Positions 20,768 to 26,891 of a stretch of 26,891 nucleotides of DNA are shown here, one piece after another; the stretch's first letter is position 1; each line of letters opens with the position of its first letter. The translations under genes were made by a program, and so were the position numbers. The DNA comes from Oscillospiraceae bacterium (GTDB lineage: Bacteria > Bacillota > Clostridia > Oscillospirales > Ruminococcaceae): positions 1-26,891 of the forward strand of contig JAIRWE010000122.1 of NCBI GenBank assembly GCA_031253365.1, written 5' to 3'. Below the pieces are notes generated by a model. That model saw only the letters and a list, made by a program, of their open reading frames with translations, searched no databases and was not told where the DNA came from.

Positions 20768-23398
20768 CTATCTGCCGCCGAATCCGTCCGAAAGCATTTC
20801 CAGCTCCGAGATTACCTGCGGAATATCCCCGCCGTTCCTGCAAAAAGCCCGCAGACGGAAACTCCCTATTCCCTTCGCCGTAACCGTCGCGCCTTTGCTG
20901 TCGCCGACGACTTCGGCGATTTGCACCGCTTCGCCGGAATAGTTTACGCACGTCCATTCGATTTCTTTGTAATCGGCGTTGGCGGGGAAGATTTCCGCCG
21001 TTACCACGGCGACGGGTTCTTTTTCGTCAAGCTCGGTTCTGTCGGCTTTAAGCTGTATTTTCCTGACCGGAATCTCGTCTTTGAAGGGCTGAACATACCC
21101 CGTGTACAGATTTTTCGCCGGGACGCGAACCCCGACGGGCTTTTCGCACGGCAAAACATCAAAGTTGAGTTTCACGCCGTTCACGCCTTTCGCGCTTATT
21201 TCAACCTCCGCCTTCCCGCCCCAAAGACAGGACTGAATGATAAACACCGCCTGCCCGGAAAAAAGCCTGCGGTTATCGCCCTTGTAGCTGTCATAATCGG
21301 TGCTGTCGCCGTTATCAAAGCCGACAAGCCGCGCCGCGCCGCTGACTTTTACCCTTACGCGGTCGCGGGCGTTCGCGACAAATTCGCCGTTTTCATCAAG
21401 CGCGGATACCGTGATATATTTCAAGTCCGTTCCGTTCGCGCACATCACCCCGAAATCGCAGTCGGCTTTAAGCCGCGCGGTATCCCCGAACGAAACCGCC
21501 CTGTCGACGGCGGCTATGTCGCCGTCCCCGTCGTAAGCCTTTGCCACAAGCTCGCCCTTGCGGTATTTGACACGCCAATAAGCGTGGAGAACGTCGTCGT
21601 TCATCAAATCCACTATGCGCCGCCCCAGCGATTCGCCGTTCAAAAACAGCTCCACTTTCCCCATGTTGGAATAGGTGATAACGTCGATAAACTGACCCTC
21701 GTTCCAGTCCCAGTGGGGAAATAATTTAATGAAGGGTTCGCTGTCCGACCACACCGCCTTGTAGAAATAATACGACGCTTTCGGCAAACCCGCCGTGTCT
21801 ACTGCTCCGAAATAGGAATTTTTCGTGCCATACGGGGTGGGTTCCCCGATATAATCCGTTCCCGTCCAGATAAACTGCCCGCCGCACCACCCCCTGTCGC
21901 GGTCGGCGACCCACGCGGCTTCATTGGACGACGCGTAGCCGGGCAAACTGTTTCCCAAATCGGAACACTGCCCGTCGTCGTGCGTAAGGATATTATTGTC
22001 AATCGGAAAGTGATAAACGCCCCGCGAACGCACGCACGACACGGTTTCACTGCCGTATATGACGCGCTCGGGATTGTTTTCGTAATGCTCGTCGTAAAGC
22101 CTTTCCCCGTAATTATATCCCGCTATTTTGATAAAATCCCCAACCTTCTGCGCGTTCTCCCACTCCATGTAATTCGAGGCGATTGTGGTTATCGCGTTGC
22201 AGTAAGGGTCGTGCTTTGAAATCTCGGCGGTAAGCTCCGCCGCCGTTTTCAGCCCGCGCTCGCTTTCGTGCGTGTCGTGAATTTCGTTGCCTATGCTCCA
22301 CATAACCACGCAGGGATGGTTCCTGTCGCGCCTTATCCATGAGGCGACGTCTTTTTTATACCATTCGCGGAAAAACCGCGAATAATCCTTTTCGTTCTTG
22401 GCTTCATCCCATACGTCGAACGCTTCGTTCATCACCAACAGCCCCATTTCGTCGCAGAGGGAAATCAGCTGAGGGGCGGGCGGATTATGCGAAGTGCGCA
22501 CGGCGTTCACGCCCATGCTTTTCATAATTTCGAGTTGCCTGCGCAGCGCGTTTACGTTGAACGCCGCGCCCAAAGCCCCCAAATCATGATGCAAACAGAC
22601 GCCGTGCAGTTTGAGCTTGCGTTCGTTGAACATAAACCCGTTTTCCCGCGTGAAATTTATCGTCCTGAACCCGAATTTGTTGAATACCGCGTCAACCACT
22701 TTGCCGTCTTTCACCAATTCGGTTTTCAGGGTGTAAAGATAAGGGCTTCTGAGCGTCCACAAATTCGGGCTGCCGAATTCAAATATATAATCGCCGAGTG
22801 TTTCGGCGTGCGCCGCGCAGTTCCCCTCCGCGTCCAGGACGGTGTAACGGATTATGCTCGTTTCGCCCGTGTATTCCGCCTGAACCCGCGTTTTCCATAA
22901 ATTGCGCTTGGGGCGCGAGATTATATAGACACCGTCGCTGACGATGTGGGAGCGGTTTTGTTTGGTGAGCCACACGTTGCGGTAAATCCCCGCCCCGCTG
23001 TACCAGCGCGTGTTGGGGGCTTCATGCCTTACCTGAACGTGTACGGTGTTATACCCCTCTTTAACGAACTTCCTTATCTCGAAGGAAAAAGAGGTGTAGC
23101 CGTATTTCCACTCAAAAACCTCCTCACCGTTTATGTAAACGACGCAATCCATATAAACGCCGTCAAACGTCAGCTCGATGGATTTGTCCAAATCCTCGCT
23201 TGAAATTTTGAAATCTTTTTTATACCAGCCGTCGCCCGTTTCGTAAAGTTTGCGCGTATCCCAAATCAGCCAGTCATGCGGAATTTCCACGTTGTACCAG
23301 TTTTCCTCGCCGTCAATCTCCGAAAAAGGCGTATTCAGCCCTTTCATGGTGAACTGCCAGTCGTCGTTCCAAAGCGTTTTCTCCGGTTTTGCAAACAT
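20768..23398 (-). CDS. Glycoside hydrolase family 2 enzyme (beta-galactosidase-like)
   Basis: The product is 876 aa. A jelly-roll sugar-binding domain (about 1-155) and an Ig-like domain precede the TIM barrel. The acid/base is Glu372 in WSIGNEIHD and the nucleophile is Glu451 in IYGSETVS. After the barrel come further beta-sandwich domains, including one resembling DUF4982 (SNMGKVELFLNGESLGRR) and a C-terminal bacterial Ig-like segment. No signal peptide is visible, so it acts inside the cell on imported sugars. Substrate cannot be fixed: beta-galactosidase, glucuronidase and mannosidase types share this layout. ATG 23398 is chosen over GTG 23419. No transporter or regulator gene accompanies it. 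Confidence 0.92.
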   Translation of the reverse strand: MFAKPEKTLWNDDWQFTMKGLNTPFSEIDGEENWYNVEIPHDWLIWDTRKLYETGDGWYKKDFKISSEDLDKSIELTFDGVYMDCVVYINGEEVFEWKYGYTSFSFEIRKFVKEGYNTVHVQVRHEAPNTRWYSGAGIYRNVWLTKQNRSHIVSDGVYIISRPKRNLWKTRVQAEYTGETSIIRYTVLDAEGNCAAHAETLGDYIFEFGSPNLWTLRSPYLYTLKTELVKDGKVVDAVFNKFGFRTINFTRENGFMFNERKLKLHGVCLHHDLGALGAAFNVNALRRQLEIMKSMGVNAVRTSHNPPAPQLISLCDEMGLLVMNEAFDVWDEAKNEKDYSRFFREWYKKDVASWIRRDRNHPCVVMWSIGNEIHDTHESERGLKTAAELTAEISKHDPYCNAITTIASNYMEWENAQKVGDFIKIAGYNYGERLYDEHYENNPERVIYGSETVSCVRSRGVYHFPIDNNILTHDDGQCSDLGNSLPGYASSNEAAWVADRDRGWCGGQFIWTGTDYIGEPTPYGTKNSYFGAVDTAGLPKASYYFYKAVWSDSEPFIKLFPHWDWNEGQFIDVITYSNMGKVELFLNGESLGRRIVDLMNDDVLHAYWRVKYRKGELVAKAYDGDGDIAAVDRAVSFGDTARLKADCDFGVMCANGTDLKYITVSALDENGEFVANARDRVRVKVSGAARLVGFDNGDSTDYDSYKGDNRRLFSGQAVFIIQSCLWGGKAEVEISAKGVNGVKLNFDVLPCEKPVGVRVPAKNLYTGYVQPFKDEIPVRKIQLKADRTELDEKEPVAVVTAEIFPANADYKEIEWTCVNYSGEAVQIAEVVGDSKGATVTAKGIGSFRLRAFCRNGGDIPQVISELEMLSDGFGGR

Positions 23399-23440
23399 AT
23401 CCCCGCTGATTCCTTTCACTCGATTAGTTTCGCCAAACGG

Positions 23441-23968
23441 TTACGGCGCGACTTTAACGCCTTTCGACGGGTCGATGACGGTTACCTTTACCCCTTTTTT
23501 CTCGGCGAATTTCACGGTCTGCATCGTTCCGCCCCGCTGCCCGTCGTAAACGGCGAGAAGCTCGTCGCAGGTTTCCGCCAGGTAGCGGTTGCGCTTCGCC
23601 ATGCACCCGTCAAAATAGCGCGAATCGCTCACCATCACGATTTCGTCGGCTTTTTCGGTGATTTCACGGCAACGCAGGCGGTCGTTTTCGTTCCAGCCCC
23701 TGTCGTGTTCAAGGCAGGGAATCACCGCGACAAACCTGAGCGACGGATGCCCGCGTTTGAGTTCAAGGGCGATTTCCGCGAACATCAAATCCGAACCGAT
23801 TGCCATTCCGCACTGAAACGTCCCGAAACCGTCGCGGAGCATCCTACCCATTTCGGTTTTAACGGCGTTTCTCACATCGTCGATGTCGGCGGCGCCCGCC
23901 GCCATGCAGGCGTTCAGTTTTTTTGTGCGGTACCCGGTGAAAGAACAGACCTTTTTATCATAATCCAT
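23441..23968 (-). CDS. SLOG-family protein, DUF1273/YpsA type
   Basis: The product is 175 aa. The SLOG (SMF/DprA-LOG-like) Rossmann features are visible: FTGYR at the start, FQCGMAIGSDLMFAEIALEL in the middle, and RNRYLAETCDELLAVYDGQRGGTMQTVKFAEKKG near the end. Such proteins bind nucleotide-like ligands; the B. subtilis homologue affects cell division and stress responses. ATG 23968 lies six bases after a perfect -10, so the mRNA should be leaderless. It is divergent from dprA, itself a SLOG relative. Confidence 0.88.
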   Translation of the reverse strand: MDYDKKVCSFTGYRTKKLNACMAAGAADIDDVRNAVKTEMGRMLRDGFGTFQCGMAIGSDLMFAEIALELKRGHPSLRFVAVIPCLEHDRGWNENDRLRCREITEKADEIVMVSDSRYFDGCMAKRNRYLAETCDELLAVYDGQRGGTMQTVKFAEKKGVKVTVIDPSKGVKVAP

Positions 23969-23974
23969 GCTCCA

Positions 23975-24003
23975 ATTATATCCCAATAAGAAAATATTGT
24001 CAA
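23975..24003 (-). promoter_or_regulatory. Consensus promoter giving a leaderless SLOG transcript
   Basis: On the minus strand TTGACA (24003-23998), 17 bp, TATAAT (23980-23975): both boxes are perfect. The start codon begins at 23968, where transcription would also start, so the TGGAG in front of the ATG would not be in the RNA. Confidence 0.8.
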
Positions 24004-24015
24004 TATGATATTGAC
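23999..24015. promoter_or_regulatory. Palindrome spanning two divergent -35 boxes
   Basis: GTCAATAT-G-ATATTGAC is a perfect 8-bp inverted repeat around a single base. Its left arm overlaps the -35 of the SLOG promoter and its right arm the -35 of the dprA promoter. A regulator bound here would block both. Confidence 0.6.
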
Positions 24016-24040
24016 TTTTTTCGCGCGGGTATTGTATAAT
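24011..24040 (+). promoter_or_regulatory. Promoter for dprA
   Basis: TTGACT (24011-24016) and a perfect TATAAT (24035-24040) are 18 bp apart. Transcription would start near 24047, giving a leader of about 39 nt. Confidence 0.75.
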
Positions 24041-24085
24041 TATCTCGGCGGGGGGTTCGCGAAACCCGCTTATTAAGGAGCGCGT

Positions 24086-25273
24086 ATGAAGGAATATTAC
24101 ATCTGGCTGCTTTCGGTGATGGGCGCCGCCAATCCGCGAAGTTTGAGGCTTATTTCGCGTTTCGGCGGTGTAAAAGAGGCTTATGAGACTTTAACCGCCG
24201 GGGAAGGCGAAAAAGGTTTTTTGAAACCCGCCGAAGCCGCGGCGCTGAAAAAATCGTCGTTGGATAAGGCGCGCGAGCTTGTCGAATGGTGCGGCAAAAA
24301 GAAATACGGTATAATCACGCTGGAAGACGGGGATTACCCCGAGCTGCTGCGGCATATTTACAATCCGCCCGTACTGCTGTTCACGGAGGGGGATATTTCG
24401 GGGATAAACGGCGAAATCCGCATCAATGTCATAGGAACCCGCGCGCCGAGCGAATACAGCTTCAAAGTCGCTTCGGCGTTGTGCGCGGCTTTGGCGGCGA
24501 CGGGAATAGTCATTATCAGCGGAATGGCGGTGGGGTTGGATAAATGCGCCATGACCGCCGCCCTTGACAACGGCGGGAAGGTCGCGGGCGTTCTCGCTTG
24601 CGGTATAGACATGGAATACCCGCGCGGAAGCAAGCAGTTCCGAAAACTTATTTCCGACGCGGGGGGCGTGTGCGTTTCGGAGCTGATGCCGCGCGACTCG
24701 ACCTGGCCCGCCTATTTCCAAAACAGGAACCGGCTTATGTCGGGGCTTTCTTCGGGGACGCTTATCATCGAAGCGGGGGAAAGGAGCGGATGCCACATTA
24801 CCGCCGCTCACGCCGCCGCGCAAAACCGCGATATTTTCTGCGTGCCGCCCGCCGATATTTTCGACCCGCGCTATTCGGGGGTGACGCGCTATTTGAGGGA
24901 CGGCGCCATCCCCGTGTTCAGCCATATTGACATTATCAACGAGTATCTGCCCGACATCAGCGACAGAATTTCCGAAAGCGCGCAGCCGCGCAATCTGGAA
25001 AAGCCGGGAAGCGTTAAAAAGCAAAGCGAAACCGTTAAGCTGTCCGGCAAGCCGAAATCGGTTACGCCTCAGCCCGCCCCGAAAGCGGACTGTTCCGCGC
25101 TTCCGGAAGAGCGGGCGAAAATCGTAGAGGCGTTGAGGAAGAAGAAACTCACGTTTGATGAAATAGTAAGGAAAAAACTCTGCGCAGAGGACGCGGCGTA
25201 TGAAATTCTGCTGGATATGGAGCTTGACGGAATAATAGAGAAGGTCGCGGGGGACAGATACGCGGCGGTCTGA
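24086..25273 (+). CDS. dprA: DNA processing protein DprA
   Basis: The product is 395 aa. It loads RecA on incoming single-stranded DNA in natural transformation. The Rossmann core shows IGTRAPSEYS, SGMAVGLD, GIDMEYPRGSKQF and the hallmark NRNRLMSGLSSGTLIIEAGERSGCHITA. A helix-hairpin-helix-like N-terminus (MGAANPRSLRLISRFGG) precedes it, and a DprA winged-helix domain (about 330-395) ends it after a Lys/Pro-rich linker. GGAGCG precedes ATG 24086. It is often followed by topA; here an alcohol dehydrogenase follows by 17 bp. Confidence 0.95.
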   Translation: MKEYYIWLLSVMGAANPRSLRLISRFGGVKEAYETLTAGEGEKGFLKPAEAAALKKSSLDKARELVEWCGKKKYGIITLEDGDYPELLRHIYNPPVLLFTEGDISGINGEIRINVIGTRAPSEYSFKVASALCAALAATGIVIISGMAVGLDKCAMTAALDNGGKVAGVLACGIDMEYPRGSKQFRKLISDAGGVCVSELMPRDSTWPAYFQNRNRLMSGLSSGTLIIEAGERSGCHITAAHAAAQNRDIFCVPPADIFDPRYSGVTRYLRDGAIPVFSHIDIINEYLPDISDRISESAQPRNLEKPGSVKKQSETVKLSGKPKSVTPQPAPKADCSALPEERAKIVEALRKKKLTFDEIVRKKLCAEDAAYEILLDMELDGIIEKVAGDRYAAV

Positions 25274-25290
25274 TAAAGGAGAAAAAGTTC

Positions 25291-26439
25291 ATGGAAAATT
25301 TCAGTTTCTGCTCGCCCACTTATTTTGAGTTCGGGAAGGGCGCCGAGTTAAAAGCCGGCGAATTGGCGAATAAGTTCGGCGGCACGAAGCTGTTGCTTCA
25401 CTACGGCGGCGGCTCAATCAAGAAGAACGGTCTGTACGACCGCGTGGTGTCCGCGCTTAACGGCGCGGGGCTTCCCTTCGCGGAGCTTGGCGGCGTTCAG
25501 CCGAATCCCGTTGACACGCTTGTTTACGAGGGGATTGAATTGTGCCGCAAGGACGACGTGGATTTCATTCTCGCGGTGGGCGGGGGCAGCACGATAGATT
25601 CCGCCAAGGCAATCGCGGCGGGCGCGGTTTATGACGGCGATTTTTGGGACTTTTTCGCGGGGAAGTACATAGAAAAAGCCCTGCCCGTCGGAACCGTCCT
25701 GACAATCGCGGCGGCGGGGAGCGAAGGGAGCTGCAATTCCGTTATCACGAAAACTAAGGCTAATCTGAAACGCGGCGCGACGGGCGAAGCCATACGCCCG
25801 GCGTTTTCGATTCTCAATCCCGAGTTGACGCAAAGCCTCCCGCCTTACCAAACGGCGGCGGGCGCGGTGGATATAATGATTCACATCTGCGAAAGGTACT
25901 TTTCCAACACGAAAGAGGTTGAAGTTACCGACCGACTTTGCGAGGCGCTTCTGCTCACCATGATAAGCCAGACGCCCCGCGTCGTCGCCGACCCGAACGA
26001 TTACGAGGCGCGGGCAAACATCATGTGGGCGGGAATGGTGGCACACAATAACCTGTGCGGCGTGGGGCGCGAGCAAGACTGGGCGAGCCACGGTATGGAG
26101 CATGAGCTGTCGGCGTTCTACGGGGCGACGCACGGCGCGGGCTTGGCGGTAATCGCGCCCGCGTGGATGAAATTCGTCAGCCGTAAAAATCCCGATAAAT
26201 TCACGCAGTTCGCCGAAAGGGTTTGGGGGGTTAAAGAAGCCGACGAAGGGATAAAATGTTTTGAAGCCTTTCTCAAAAGCATAGGGATGCCCCGCTCCAT
26301 AAAGGAGTTCGGCGCGAACGAGGAGGATATTCCCATGCTCGCCGAGCATATAGGCTTAACGGAGGAAAGGAGCTTCGGAAATTACGTCAAGCTGAATGTC
26401 CGCGACGTCGAGGAAATTTACAGACTCGCGTTGGCGTAA
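25291..26439 (+). CDS. Iron-containing alcohol dehydrogenase (butanol dehydrogenase type)
   Basis: The product is 382 aa. It is a group III Fe-ADH, most like NAD(P)H-dependent butanol dehydrogenases of clostridia. The nucleotide-binding motif is AVGGGSTIDSAKAIA. Metal ligands come from Asp and His in GAVDIMIHICE, His in ASHGMEHELSAFY and His in GATHGAGLAVIAPAWM. AAGGAG lies before ATG 25291. It reduces aldehydes to alcohols in fermentation or detoxification; the exact substrate cannot be read from sequence. A promoter of its own was not seen, so readthrough from dprA is likely. Confidence 0.93.
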   Translation: MENFSFCSPTYFEFGKGAELKAGELANKFGGTKLLLHYGGGSIKKNGLYDRVVSALNGAGLPFAELGGVQPNPVDTLVYEGIELCRKDDVDFILAVGGGSTIDSAKAIAAGAVYDGDFWDFFAGKYIEKALPVGTVLTIAAAGSEGSCNSVITKTKANLKRGATGEAIRPAFSILNPELTQSLPPYQTAAGAVDIMIHICERYFSNTKEVEVTDRLCEALLLTMISQTPRVVADPNDYEARANIMWAGMVAHNNLCGVGREQDWASHGMEHELSAFYGATHGAGLAVIAPAWMKFVSRKNPDKFTQFAERVWGVKEADEGIKCFEAFLKSIGMPRSIKEFGANEEDIPMLAEHIGLTEERSFGNYVKLNVRDVEEIYRLALA

Positions 26440-26458
26440 ATCGCGGAGGTTGTCCGGG

Positions 26459-26891
26459 ATGACGATAAAAATAAAGAAAATCCGCCAAGACGCGCAAATC
26501 CCCTTCCGCGCCACCGAAAACAGCGCGGGAGCCGATTTGTTCGCGCTTTTGGACGGGGACGCCCTTTTGAAGGGCGGCGGGAGTTTCCTTGTCCCTACCG
26601 GCGTCGCCGTTGAAATTCCGCCGGGTTACGGCGGCTTTGTTTTCCCGAGGAGCTCGCTTTCGTCGAAGCACGGCGTTTCGTTGGCGAACTGCGTCGGCGT
26701 GATTGACGCGGATTACCGGGGGGAAGTGAAAATTCCGCTGATTAACCGCGGCGGCGACGATTATACGATAAAAAACGGCGACAGAATAGCGCAGCTCGTA
26801 ATTCTGCCGGTCGCGCGGGCGGATTTTTCCGAAACGCCCGAATTGTCGGACACCGGGCGCGGCGCGGGCGGGTTCGGCTCGACGGGGCGCG
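26459..26891 (+). CDS. dut: dUTP pyrophosphatase, cut by the window end
   Basis: The first 144 codons are visible; only the last few residues can be missing. All five dUTPase motifs are present: AGADLFA, FPRSSLSSKHGV, GVIDADYRGEVKIPL, RIAQLVI and RGAGGFGSTG. The trimeric enzyme cleaves dUTP to dUMP and keeps uracil out of DNA. Its start follows the dehydrogenase by 19 bp. The RBS region reads GCGGAGGTTGTCC, close to the right arm of the hairpin element. Motif 5 at the edge implies an almost full-length protein. Confidence 0.93.
   Translation, partial: MTIKIKKIRQDAQIPFRATENSAGADLFALLDGDALLKGGGSFLVPTGVAVEIPPGYGGFVFPRSSLSSKHGVSLANCVGVIDADYRGEVKIPLINRGGDDYTIKNGDRIAQLVILPVARADFSETPELSDTGRGAGGFGSTGR

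Overview
The window looks like a chromosomal stretch of a Gram-positive, flagellated and possibly spore-forming bacterium of the Bacillota, most likely a Clostridia-type lineage. The evidence is the gene content: tig-clpP-clpX, long-form HPF, DUF2344, SpoVS beside YmdB, a YmfF/YmfH pair of M16 peptidases, DprA, a butanol-dehydrogenase-type alcohol dehydrogenase and a flagellin with a SigD-type promoter. Base composition is moderately GC-rich with strong GCG/CGC codon use. No rRNA, tRNA, CRISPR or prophage core was found.

Layout. 1-267: tail of a metallophosphoesterase-like gene. 360-3617 (+): tig, clpP, clpX with 12-nt gaps and an extended -10 promoter, a protein folding and degradation operon. 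3695-6366 (+): rpsO and pnp, with two hairpins between them. 6432-6701 (+): small antitoxin-like orphan. 6804-8933 (-): a large flagellin (709 aa) with its own terminator. 8934-9957: one kilobase without a convincing gene, filled by a hexanucleotide repeat array and two divergent promoters (SigD-like toward flagellin, perfect sigma-A toward the right). 9958-12896 (+): two adjacent genes of unknown function. 12910-14109 (+): hpf and a DUF2344 gene. 14084-23968 (-): a long co-directional block, read in transcription order: SLOG/DUF1273 protein, glycoside hydrolase family 2 enzyme, a JAMM-like protein with a small partner, YmfF, YmfH, Lgt, FolD, a small membrane protein, YmdB, SpoVS. 24086-26891 (+): dprA, an iron-type alcohol dehydrogenase and dut, which is cut by the window end.

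The most unusual material is non-coding. (1) The flagellin leader seems to have received a block of about 700 bp, bounded by a 12-bp direct repeat and carrying a hexamer/11-mer array. From the SigD-like promoter the flagellin mRNA would have a leader of over 800 nt. (2) A dispersed inverted-repeat element with arms like GGCAACCTCCGAAAACC occurs three times as a full hairpin and twice as a half-site. Its right arm carries a Shine-Dalgarno core, and the half-sites sit exactly at ribosome binding sites. (3) A 20-bp duplication before ymfF creates a 19-aa leader ORF that repeats the first codons of the gene. (4) Two -35 boxes facing away from each other form a palindrome between the SLOG gene and dprA, and the SLOG transcript should be leaderless.

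The best candidates for an undescribed protein system are the promoter-hairpin-led pair at 9958-12896 and the JAMM-like pair at 19998-20737.
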